Origin: Oribacterium sp. P6A1
GTDB taxonomy: Bacteria > Bacillota > Clostridia > Lachnospirales > Lachnospiraceae
Direction of reading: 5' to 3'
NCBI RefSeq assembly: GCF_000702885.1
Contig: NZ_JNKO01000002.1
Coordinates: 1 to 64,000 of the forward strand
Length of the DNA: 64,000 nucleotides
The first letter of the stretch is position 1. The number at the start of each line of letters is the position of its first letter. The position numbers were made by a program, and so were the translations under genes. The notes below the pieces were generated by a model, which was given only the letters and a program-made list of their open reading frames with translations, had not been told where the DNA came from and did not search any database. Below are positions 26,602 to 34,158 of this stretch, in pieces.

Positions 26602-27504
26602 ATGAAAAAATGGTTATATACAGCCCTTGCAGCCATGATGGTGGTTTCACTTGCGGCATGCGGCGGAGAAAAGAAGGAAGAGACAAAGGCCCAGGAGACT
26701 GTGGCAGCAACAGAGAATGCAGCAGAAAAAGACGGAATCGGTGTTGACGGTGACAGCAGCATCGCAGGTCCTGTTGACATATCCGGTATGTCGGAGTTTC
26801 AGGCTACAGTTCAGAAGGTTGATGATAAAAAGCTTACAGTTGAATACGAAGACGGTACAAGCATTACAGTCGATACAACAGATGCATTTATAAATCCTGC
26901 ATGGGAGCTTATGCCGGGGGATGAGGTTAATATCTTCTTTGAAGGCGATTCAGATGTTCCTGCAGACGGAACAAAGGTTGCAGAGGTTGTTATGGCAGTG
27001 CCTTATGAGTATACTTCAGAGGAGTACTCTTCAGAGCCTCAGGTTTACGGAAAGATAGTAAAGATGGATGACAAGTCCATAACTATCTGTGAGGAAGAAG
27101 GTATTAACGGTGACAACGGCCCTAAGGACGGCGTAGAGTATACTTTTAAGATCACTTCATACGCAACTACAGTCGGAGAGCCAAAGGTTGGTGATTACGC
27201 TCAGGCGCTTTATATCGGAGAGCTTGGTTCTGACAGTGCTGTTACATATAGAATCTGCACAGAAGATATGATGGAGGATCCTGCATCAGATGTATTTGAA
27301 ATCAAGGGAACACTTGCCCAGTTTAAGACAGGTATAGTTTATCTCAAGACAGATGACGGAGATGTTTTCGGATTCACAGTTGATGGAGATGAGGCTCTTG
27401 CGAAGCTTGCTCAGGAGTCAACAGGCAAGAAGGTTAAGATCAGTTATACCGATTCCATCCGTATGAGAGTTTCAACATGTAACGGAATCACTGTTATCGA
27501 GTGA
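26602..27504 (+). CDS. Exported lipoprotein of unknown function
   Basis: A 300-residue lipoprotein with signal peptide and lipobox LAAC (Cys20), followed by an acidic linker. The mature part appears to hold repeated small beta-rich units with the pattern V-K(M/V)DDK-(L/S)-T(V/I) (FQATVQKVDDKKLTVEYEDGT and YGKIVKMDDKSITICEEEG), perhaps OB-like modules. I do not recognise the family. It stands alone between rarA and a strong bidirectional terminator. Confidence 0.75.
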   Translation: MKKWLYTALAAMMVVSLAACGGEKKEETKAQETVAATENAAEKDGIGVDGDSSIAGPVDISGMSEFQATVQKVDDKKLTVEYEDGTSITVDTTDAFINPAWELMPGDEVNIFFEGDSDVPADGTKVAEVVMAVPYEYTSEEYSSEPQVYGKIVKMDDKSITICEEEGINGDNGPKDGVEYTFKITSYATTVGEPKVGDYAQALYIGELGSDSAVTYRICTEDMMEDPASDVFEIKGTLAQFKTGIVYLKTDDGDVFGFTVDGDEALAKLAQESTGKKVKISYTDSIRMRVSTCNGITVIE

Positions 27505-27536
27505 CAGATATCAGAAATATACAATAATAAATAAAA

Positions 27537-27581
27537 CCTCTATATCCGGTTTCGGGTCTGAAACCGGATATAGAGGTTTTT
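27537..27581. terminator. Strong terminator between the lipoprotein and DUF4250 genes
   Basis: CCTCTATATCCGGTTTC and its exact complement form a 17-bp stem around GGGTCT, followed by TTTTT on the plus strand and a T-rich tail on the minus strand, so it can stop both convergent genes. Confidence 0.92.
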
Positions 27582-27585
27582 CTGT

Positions 27586-27762
27586 TTATTTAAACTGATT
27601 TGTAGAAGAGTTATAGTGCAGGTCAACAGAGGCCAGAGTCTTCTCCAGAGATGCTCTGTCGAGATCCAAAGCCGAACACAGACTCTCCAGAGAATCGTAG
27701 TTGTCACGAAGCTGGGTGTTTATGTAGCTCATAAGTATAAAAGGATCCTTTGGAATGGACAT
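27586..27762 (-). CDS. DUF4250 family small protein
   Basis: A 58-residue protein beginning MSIPKDPFILMSYINTQLRD and ending STNQFK. The pattern IPKDP...LLS(Y/F)(I/V)NT-LRD-Y-SL--LC--LD matches the DUF4250 family, common in Clostridia and Bacteroidetes; function unknown. An AAGGAG ribosome site lies 7 nt before the ATG and a promoter-like pair lies upstream at 27858-27885. It is convergent with the lipoprotein gene. Confidence 0.85.
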   Translation of the reverse strand: MSIPKDPFILMSYINTQLRDNYDSLESLCSALDLDRASLEKTLASVDLHYNSSTNQFK

Positions 27763-27857
27763 GTCATACTCCTTTTCTGTATCAATGAAGGGCCGTAGCT
27801 CAAGTGTGAGAACAGGAACATATCCTGTGCCCCGTATTTACTGTTTTGTAATATCCC

Positions 27858-27885
27858 ATTGTAAAACCTCCGGAGCATTTGTCAA
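27858..27885 (-). promoter_or_regulatory. Putative promoter for the DUF4250 gene
   Basis: Read on the minus strand, TTGACA and TACAAT are separated by 16 bp, about 95 bp before the start codon. Confidence 0.6.
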
Positions 27886-27914
27886 TGATTACATGCTTAT
27901 AAATATCCTATGAC

Positions 27915-27943
27915 TTGTGTAAGAATAAACATGATACTATAAT
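27915..27943 (+). promoter_or_regulatory. Putative promoter for the HIT-murG unit
   Basis: TTGTGT (27915-27920) and TATAAT (27938-27943) are 17 bp apart, 56 bp before the HIT gene. Confidence 0.7.
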
Positions 27944-27999
27944 GTTTTTAGTTTTTAAAAATAAGAAAAAATACTTTCCATGAGTTAGGAGAACAGACC

Positions 28000-28416
28000 A
28001 TGAAAGACGATAATTGCATTTTTTGTAAATTGGCAAACGGAGTCATTCCCACCACAACCCTTTATGAGGATGATACCTACAGGGTTATTTTTGATGCGAA
28101 TCCTGCAACGGACGGACATGTGCTCATCATACCTAAGGAGCATTATGCAAATCTTACGGAGCTTCCCTATGAGATCGCTTCAGATGTTATGCCCCTTGCC
28201 GGAAAGATAGGAAAGGCTATGATTTCCGGTCTTGGAGCCAAGGGATATAATGTTGTTCAGAACAACGGAGAGGCAGCAGGCCAGACAGTGCATCATTTCC
28301 ATACACATATTATTCCGAGATACGGCATTGAAAAGGAAATGGTTTTATGGAAGCCCAATGAGGTTTCTTCCGGAAAACTTGCCGAAACCTGTGAAAAACT
28401 TAAAAAAGCACTTTGA
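28000..28416 (+). CDS. HIT family nucleotide-binding hydrolase
   Basis: A 138-residue histidine-triad protein. The active-site motif HHFHTHIIP spans His98 to His103 region, and the N-terminal CIFCK and FDANPATDGHVLIIPKEHY blocks are typical of the HinT/Hit branch, which hydrolyses purine nucleoside phosphoramidates or dinucleotides. A cysteine pair CIFC at the start is common in this branch. The next gene begins 14 bp after its stop. Confidence 0.92.
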   Translation: MKDDNCIFCKLANGVIPTTTLYEDDTYRVIFDANPATDGHVLIIPKEHYANLTELPYEIASDVMPLAGKIGKAMISGLGAKGYNVVQNNGEAAGQTVHHFHTHIIPRYGIEKEMVLWKPNEVSSGKLAETCEKLKKAL

Positions 28417-28430
28417 TAAGGAGAAGTGAG

Positions 28431-29528
28431 ATGATAGGAAAAGTAGTGCTGACAGGAGGCGGAACAGCAGGACACGTTACTGCCAATATCGCACTTTTGC
28501 CAAGGATGAGGCAGGATGGTTATGAGGTATATTACATCGGCTCCTATGACGGCATAGAGAAGCAGATGATGGAAAAGGAGAATGTTCCCTATACGGGTAT
28601 CGCAACAGGAAAACTCCGCAGATATTTTGATATCAAGAATTTCTCTGATCCCCTGAGGGTTCTTAAGGGCTACTGTGAAGCAAGAAAGACACTGAAGGAA
28701 ATCAGGCCTGACATCGTATTCAGTAAAGGCGGATTTGTAGCAGTTCCTGTAGTGTGGGCAGCCCACAGCCTCCATATTCCGGTGGTTACTCATGAGTCTG
28801 ATATGACTCCGGGGCTTGCCAACAGACTCTGTCTTAAGGCGGCAGAGAAAATATGCTGTAATTTTCCCGAAACCCTTAAGTCATTGCCTAAGGGGAAAGC
28901 TGTTCTTACAGGTTCTCCCATCAGAGAGATACTTCTGAAGGGCACAAGGGAGGAAGGACTGGAAATGACCGGATTTTCCGGCAAAAAACCTGTGCTCATG
29001 ATAATCGGAGGTTCTCTTGGATCCGTAGCCATCAACAACGCAGTAAGAGAACTTCTCCCGAGGATTCTGGAAGAGTTTGATGTAGTGCATGTATGCGGCA
29101 AGGGAAATCTGGACAAAGCTCTTGAAGGTACAGCCGGATACAGGCAGTATGAATTCATAACCAACGGATTACGCAATCTGTATGCTCTTGCGGATGTAGT
29201 CATCTCCAGGGCAGGTGCCAATGTTATCTGCGAGCTTCTCGCACTGAAGAAACCTAATATACTCATTCCGCTGCCTAAAGAAGCCAGCAGAGGAGACCAG
29301 ATACTCAATGCGGAGTCATTTGCAAAACAGGGATTCAGTTATGTTCTTGACCAGCATGATATGGAGAAGGACATAGAACTTCTCTTCAATGCCATAAAGG
29401 AAGTTCATCTCAAAAAGTCCGGATATATCATTGCCATGCAGAACTCAAACCAGAGTAACGGAGTGGATCACGTTATTCAGGTGCTTAGAGATGTAGTCAG
29501 GGAAGATCAGGCAAAAAAGAAAAGCTGA
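28431..29528 (+). CDS. murG: MurG-like UDP-GlcNAc:lipid I N-acetylglucosaminyltransferase
   Basis: A 365-residue GT28 glycosyltransferase. N-terminal GGGTAGHVTANIALLP, VFSKGGFVAVPVVWAA, HESDMTPGLANR and ISRAGANVICELLALKKPNILIPLP are MurG signatures, the last binding UDP-GlcNAc. MurG converts lipid I to lipid II at the inner face of the membrane. It is away from the dcw cluster, so it may be a second copy or the only one. The ATG at 28431 follows AAGGAGAAGTGAG; a start at 28413 would overlap the HIT gene and adds six unrelated residues. Confidence 0.85.
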   Translation: MIGKVVLTGGGTAGHVTANIALLPRMRQDGYEVYYIGSYDGIEKQMMEKENVPYTGIATGKLRRYFDIKNFSDPLRVLKGYCEARKTLKEIRPDIVFSKGGFVAVPVVWAAHSLHIPVVTHESDMTPGLANRLCLKAAEKICCNFPETLKSLPKGKAVLTGSPIREILLKGTREEGLEMTGFSGKKPVLMIIGGSLGSVAINNAVRELLPRILEEFDVVHVCGKGNLDKALEGTAGYRQYEFITNGLRNLYALADVVISRAGANVICELLALKKPNILIPLPKEASRGDQILNAESFAKQGFSYVLDQHDMEKDIELLFNAIKEVHLKKSGYIIAMQNSNQSNGVDHVIQVLRDVVREDQAKKKS

Positions 29529-29613
29529 TGATCTATTGCAGGAAGTCACTCATGCCTTTGGCGTAAAATGAGAGATACAGGCGGATTTACCGTATTAAAA
29601 CAAAGGAGAAAGT

Positions 29614-30306
29614 ATGATAGGAATAATCGGAGCAATGGACGAAGAGGTTGAGAAGCTTAAGGCTTCCATAACCGACGCGAAGACAGAGGAACATAACGGG
29701 CTTACATTTGTAACAGGAAAGTTTAATGGTAAGGATGTTACGGTTGTACGTTCTGGAATAGGTAAAGTTAATGCCGGAGCCTGTACAGCCGTTCTTATAG
29801 ACAGGTATAAGGCTGAGTATGTCATAAATACCGGTATAGCAGGATCTTTGGATGCTCATATTGATATCGGAGATATAGTTATTTCGGAGGACGCAGTACA
29901 GTATGACATGGATGCAACAAACTTCGGATATCAGCTTGGAGAGGTTCCCAGGGTCGGCACCCTGGCATTTAAGGCAGACGACAGACTTATAGCTTTGGCG
30001 GAAGAAGAGAACCGTAAAGTTAATCCGGATATACATACCTTTATCGGACGTGTATGCAGCGGAGATAAATTTGTATCAGACGGAGAAACAAAGGAATGGA
30101 TCATCAAACATTTCCAGGGAAAGTGCTGCGAGATGGAAGGAGCAGCCATAGCTCAGGTGGCATGGCAGAATAAGGTTCCTTTCGTTATCATCCGTGCCAT
30201 TTCCGACAAGGCAGATGATTCGGCTCATGTGGATTACCCTACTTTTGAAAAGAAGGCCATTGAGCACTGCGTAAGACTTACAGAAGCACTTGTGGGAAGA
30301 CTTTGA
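29614..30306 (+). CDS. mtnN: 5'-methylthioadenosine/S-adenosylhomocysteine nucleosidase
   Basis: A 230-residue nucleosidase that removes adenine from MTA and SAH, recycling products of SAM metabolism. Signatures are MIGIIGAMDEEVEKL, INTGIAGSLD, CCEMEGAAIAQVA (Glu173-Glu175 region) and IRAISDKADDSA with the catalytic Asp. It is a complete family-length protein, unlike the longer relative at 59944. The RBS is AAAGGAGA. Confidence 0.94.
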   Translation: MIGIIGAMDEEVEKLKASITDAKTEEHNGLTFVTGKFNGKDVTVVRSGIGKVNAGACTAVLIDRYKAEYVINTGIAGSLDAHIDIGDIVISEDAVQYDMDATNFGYQLGEVPRVGTLAFKADDRLIALAEEENRKVNPDIHTFIGRVCSGDKFVSDGETKEWIIKHFQGKCCEMEGAAIAQVAWQNKVPFVIIRAISDKADDSAHVDYPTFEKKAIEHCVRLTEALVGRL

Positions 30307-30372
30307 TGTTATTCGGCAGATAGGATGACTTCTATTGCGAAGTACCACTAAAATATACGTATGAAAACAAAG

Positions 30373-30415
30373 AACCTCAAAAAACGGATCCAAACCGTTT
30401 TTTGAGGTTTCTTTT
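30373..30415. terminator. Bidirectional terminator between mtnN and the CDF gene
   Basis: AACCTCAAAAAACGG and its exact complement form a 15-bp stem around ATCCAAA, followed by TCTTTT. It lies directly after the stop of the convergent CDF gene. Confidence 0.88.
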
Positions 30416-30416
30416 A

Positions 30417-31544
30417 TCAGTCACTTATATCCGCATCCATGGTAAGCTCGATTTTGTATCCCGGGAATTCTGTCTGTATCCGGTTCACGATTTCTTCGAA
30501 GATTTTTCTTCTGTCCTCTGCGGCAAATTCTATGATTACGTCAAAATTAATGATCTTTTTTATATCATCGATATAAAATCCATGCATCTGAAGCACATGA
30601 TCATTGGACATGACTATCTCTCTGCAGCGGCTAAGTATGCCCTGTGCCTTATCATCGCTTGTGTTTATGGAATATATGCTTATTCCTTCCATGATGACTT
30701 TGTGTTCATCATACACCTTATGGGTAATGTCTCGCATGAGCCTGTCCAGTTCTCTTGCACTCATGGTGTCTACCACTTCTATATGTACTGAGCCCATATA
30801 GGTATCTGGACCGTAAGAATGAAGAACAAGATCGTAAGCCCCTCTTACCTCGGGAAAGCTTGCGATAGTCATCTTTATGGACTTGCTGAAATCGGAATCA
30901 ACTCTTTCTCCAAGTATCTGGGATACGGTGTCACGAAGCATTTCAAAGCCCGCTTTCATGATGATGACTGAAATTACAGCTCCGAGCCAGGCTTCCAGAG
31001 AGATTCCGCTGTAAATGAAGATCACGGCAGCAACGAGGGTTGAAGCGGAGATGACAGCATCAAAGGTGGCATCCGAGCCGGAGGCGATAAGTGAGTCGGA
31101 ATTGACCTTTTCGCCTATACCTTTTACATATCTTCCCAGGAGTATCTTAACCACTACACCCACAGCGATTATGACCAGTGTGACAATGCTGTAATCCGGT
31201 GTTTCAGGGTTAATGATCTTTTTTATTGATTCCACAAAGGAGGTTACACCTGCATAAAATACGATGACCGCAATTATGGTTGCAGTGAGATATTCGACTC
31301 TGCCGTGCCCAAGGGGGTGCTTTTTATCGGGCTGCTTTCTAGCGAGCTTTGTACCGATTATGGTTATAACCGATGAAATGGCATCAGAGAGATTATTTAC
31401 AGCATCCAGCACGATGGCTATGGAATTGGACATAAGTCCTATGACAGCCTTAAAAGCCGCCAGAAAAACATTGGCAACTATTCCGATGATACTTGTTCTT
31501 ATGATGATTTTTCCGCGATCGTTGTCCTTACTTAATTGAGCCAT
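30417..31544 (-). CDS. Cation diffusion facilitator, Mn-type metal site
   Basis: A 375-residue CDF exporter with six predicted membrane segments and a C-terminal cytosolic domain (VRGAYDLVLHSYGP...HIEV). The A-site residues read N-x-x-x-D in TM2 (DAVNNLSDAIS) and D-x-x-x-D in TM5 (SGSDATFDAVIS). That N-D/D-D set matches Mn exporters such as MntE, not the D-D/H-D set of Zn exporters, so manganese efflux is the best inference. The ATG at 31544 follows GGAGGAATT; the longer frame to 31613 lacks similarity. Confidence 0.85.
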   Translation of the reverse strand: MAQLSKDNDRGKIIIRTSIIGIVANVFLAAFKAVIGLMSNSIAIVLDAVNNLSDAISSVITIIGTKLARKQPDKKHPLGHGRVEYLTATIIAVIVFYAGVTSFVESIKKIINPETPDYSIVTLVIIAVGVVVKILLGRYVKGIGEKVNSDSLIASGSDATFDAVISASTLVAAVIFIYSGISLEAWLGAVISVIIMKAGFEMLRDTVSQILGERVDSDFSKSIKMTIASFPEVRGAYDLVLHSYGPDTYMGSVHIEVVDTMSARELDRLMRDITHKVYDEHKVIMEGISIYSINTSDDKAQGILSRCREIVMSNDHVLQMHGFYIDDIKKIINFDVIIEFAAEDRRKIFEEIVNRIQTEFPGYKIELTMDADISD

Positions 31545-31776
31545 AATTCCTCCTGTAAATGCGTAATGTGAAATGAGTGTCGTGAAGTCTGTCTCCCTCT
31601 TTTGTGCGGGCACAAGTGTGAGAAACAGACTTATGACACTTATGTCATTATATTACCAAAGATAAGTGTTTCTCAATGTATATTAATTAGCTGATCAGGA
31701 AACAATATGCTAAACTTTAGGATATGTAAATTAACAGAGGCCGGCAGAGTGCCGTGCCTTTTGGAAAGAGGTCAAT

Positions 31777-32232
31777 ATGAGATGTGTGGTTCAGGTAGTT
31801 CAGCATGCTTCGGTAACCGTAGATGATGCTGTTATAGGAAAGATAGGCAGAGGATTTCTGATATTTCTCGGTGTTTCCGACACCGATACAGAGGCGATAG
31901 CCGACAAGATGGTAAAGAAAATATGCAGCCTGCGTATCTTTCCCGACGAGAACGGAAAGACCAACTGTTCTCTCTCGGATGTAGGAGGATCAGTGCTTGT
32001 AGTCAGTCAGTTCACGCTTTATGCAAACTGCCGTAAAGGCAACCGTCCGAGCTTTATAGAAGCAGGAGAGCCGCAAAAGGCGGATGATCTGTACAGATAC
32101 TTTACGGAAAGATGCAAAGATTACGTACGTAAAGTCGAGCATGGAGAATTCGGAGCGGATATGAAAGTTGAGCTTCTGAATGACGGCCCATTTACTCTGA
32201 TGCTTGATTCCATGCAGTTATTTAACGAGTGA
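31777..32232 (+). CDS. dtd: D-aminoacyl-tRNA deacylase
   Basis: A 151-residue protein that removes D-amino acids wrongly attached to tRNA. It opens [17 protein letters not shown] and holds the [17 protein letters not shown] motif with the catalytic Thr, plus [12 protein letters not shown] near the end in place of the GPVT-type motif. Length is standard. The gene is followed by a convergent small gene 4 bp from its stop. Confidence 0.94.
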   Translation: MRCVVQVVQHASVTVDDAVIGKIGRGFLIFLGVSDTDTEAIADKMVKKICSLRIFPDENGKTNCSLSDVGGSVLVVSQFTLYANCRKGNRPSFIEAGEPQKADDLYRYFTERCKDYVRKVEHGEFGADMKVELLNDGPFTLMLDSMQLFNE

Positions 32233-32236
32233 TGTC

Positions 32237-32503
32237 TCACTCCTCAATTACTTCTATCCTGAGATAATCAAAATTTATGGGTTCAACAAAGGAATCTGAC
32301 CGGAAGCAGGTTATGGATTTGCGTTTAAATTCCCTGATATTCGGCTCCAGCCAGATGGGAACCGCAAGGTCCATGTATTCGCAGATTTCTTTAAGAGCAG
32401 TGAGGACTCTGTCTGTACGTGACATAGAGTAGTCTTCCTGACGGGAAACGCAGTCCTTGAGCATCTGCCCATCCCGATATATGGTTCCATTCATTCTAAA
32501 CAT
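32237..32503 (-). CDS. Conserved hypothetical small protein
   Basis: An 88-residue soluble protein with no recognised domain. It is acidic toward the end (YLRIEVIEE) and has a mid-region DRVLTALKEICEYMDLAVPIWLEPNI that looks like a folded helix-strand unit. An AGGAGAAATCT site just before the ATG and codon use like its neighbours support it as real. It ends 4 bp from the dtd stop on the opposite strand. Function unknown. Confidence 0.7.
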   Translation of the reverse strand: MFRMNGTIYRDGQMLKDCVSRQEDYSMSRTDRVLTALKEICEYMDLAVPIWLEPNIREFKRKSITCFRSDSFVEPINFDYLRIEVIEE

Positions 32504-32694
32504 AGATTTCTCCTAAAAATTGATAGTGATAATAATACATAATTCATCCACGCAATTCAAACAGATTTTCCGGCGGGGATTTTTGTGGAAAAGTGTTAAA
32601 AAATGAAAAAAAATGAGTTTTGTTAATAAATAATTCACAAAAGAGCTATACTATTATAGTAGTCTTAATTTTATGACATTAGGAGGCGTACATA

Positions 32695-33804
32695 ATGGGA
32701 ATGGAGATAGAGAATCCCCGGGCATTTCTGGAGGAAGCCAAAAATGCTATTGCTGAATATCAGAATGTAAGTACCCAGCTTACAAATATGAGGGAAACGG
32801 AGAAACAGACTTCAGTGCTTTTGGACAAAACAAGAAAAGAAGTGCAGGACAAGATTGACAAGACTCTTAAGCAGAGAAGCGAGGATCTTACAGCCACCTA
32901 TGATCGCCAGATAAGTCAGGCGGAAGCCCGCCTTAAGAAACGTCAGGCCGAAAGAGAAAAAGCTAAACAGGAAGGTGTCAAGGGCCGTATAAAGAGTGAG
33001 ACTGAACCTCTGAAAATCGAGAACAAAGAGCTTAGACGTCAGATAGCAGCAGTCATGAAGAAAGACAATGCACCTAAGTTTTACAGCACGAATATATTCT
33101 ATACGCTGTTTCATCCCTCAGGGCTCGGTGAACTCTTATCTTTTCTGCTTGTGTTCATAGTTATATTTGCCCTGCTTCCATTCGGAATATATTTTCTTAT
33201 TCCGAATCATCAGATTTTATATCTTGTGGCAATCTACATCGCTGACATAATGGTTTTCGGTGGTATTTATGTTGCTGTCATGAATATATCAGGAAGGCAT
33301 GCGGGAGCGGTACAGCAGGGACGCGATATCAAGAATCGTATAAAACTTAACAGGAAAAATATCAGGAAAAAGATAAAACTCATTCAAAAGGATTCCAGTG
33401 AAGCTGGCTATAATCTGGAATCTTTCGATGATGATATAGCAAAGATACAACAGGAAAGAAGCGACATTATCAGCCAGAAGCAAAGCGCACAGAATACCTT
33501 TGATACAGTCACAAGAAATATCATCATTGATGAGATTGAGACTGCGGCCAAGCCCAAGGTGGATGAGCTGTCACTTGCATTTACCAATGCGGTGAATCAG
33601 CGTTCCGAGCTTGAAACCAAAGAGAAGGAGCAGGCACTTAATCTTTCCAGAAATTATGAACAGTATCTCGGAAAGGCTCATATGAATGCAGAGTCCATAG
33701 ACAAAATCAATGCTCTTTTGGAAAGCGGTGATGCCTCATCTATTATAGATGCGGTAACAAAGCTCGATCATCCGAATACAGAAGCCCAGGCAGCAGTAAA
33801 GTAA
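32695..33804 (+). CDS. Coiled-coil membrane protein of unknown function
   Basis: A 369-residue protein: an N-terminal coiled coil (about residues 10-120, rich in Lys/Glu/Gln with KKRQAEREKAKQ), two hydrophobic segments at about residues 140-200 (LLSFLLVFIVIFALLPFGIYFLI and ILYLVAIYIADIMVFGGIYVAVM), then a second coiled coil to the end. It has no enzymatic motif. It lies 37-360 bp before a terminator, a 41-bp repeat array and the membrane-anchored SMC-like gene on the other strand; a structural link to that system is possible but unproven. RBS is AGGAGGCG. Confidence 0.75.
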   Translation: MGMEIENPRAFLEEAKNAIAEYQNVSTQLTNMRETEKQTSVLLDKTRKEVQDKIDKTLKQRSEDLTATYDRQISQAEARLKKRQAEREKAKQEGVKGRIKSETEPLKIENKELRRQIAAVMKKDNAPKFYSTNIFYTLFHPSGLGELLSFLLVFIVIFALLPFGIYFLIPNHQILYLVAIYIADIMVFGGIYVAVMNISGRHAGAVQQGRDIKNRIKLNRKNIRKKIKLIQKDSSEAGYNLESFDDDIAKIQQERSDIISQKQSAQNTFDTVTRNIIIDEIETAAKPKVDELSLAFTNAVNQRSELETKEKEQALNLSRNYEQYLGKAHMNAESIDKINALLESGDASSIIDAVTKLDHPNTEAQAAVK

Positions 33805-33846
33805 AATTTTTTATTTCGGGATATTACCTCAGAATTAAATAGTGAT

Positions 33847-33883
33847 AAAAAAGTGCGGCTCCATCAGGAACCGCACTTTTTTT
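33847..33883 (+). terminator. Rho-independent terminator after the coiled-coil gene
   Basis: AAAAAAGTGCGG and CCGCACTTTTTT pair over 12 positions with a 12-nt loop and end in TTTTTTT. Confidence 0.9.
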
Positions 33884-33894
33884 GGAGTAAAACC

Positions 33895-34154
33895 GACTCA
33901 ACTTTCAGATTTTCGGAGCCGAAACCGGAAAAAAAGACTCAACTTTCAGATTTTCGGAGCCGAAACCGGAAAAAACGACTCAACTTTCAGATTTTCGGAG
34001 CCAAAACCGGAAAAAACGACTCAACTTTCAGATTTTCGCAGTCAAAACCGGAAAAAATGACTCAACTTTCAGATTTTCGCAGTCAAAAACGGAAAAAATG
34101 ACTCAACTTTCAGATTTTCGGAGTCAAAACCGGAAAAAATGACTCAACTTTCAG
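33895..34154. repeat. 41-bp tandem repeat array (six full copies plus a partial)
   Basis: GACTCAACTTTCAGATTTTC recurs at 33895, 33936, 33977, 34018, 34059, 34100 and 34141, always exactly 41 bp apart. The second half of each unit varies: early copies read GGAGCCGAAACCGG, later ones GCAGTCAAAACCGG or GGAGTCAAAACCGG. Units end in A-tracts. The last partial copy ends 4 bp from the stop codon of the SbcC-like gene. The period is not a multiple of three, and there are no spacers, so it is neither a coding repeat nor a CRISPR array. Confidence 0.95.
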
Positions 34155-34158
34155 TTTA

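Noticed and set aside
27616-27798. Plus-strand 60-codon ORF
   Set aside because: It is antisense to the DUF4250 gene, whose ribosome site and family match are better.
33842-34101. Overlapping ORFs reading FRFSEPKPEK/QLSDFRS repeats
   Set aside because: They come from the 41-bp array, whose period is not a multiple of three, and have no ribosome site; the terminator at 33847-33883 lies inside them.
33895-34154. CRISPR array
   Set aside because: The whole 41-bp period is repeated with no unique spacers, and no cas genes are present.
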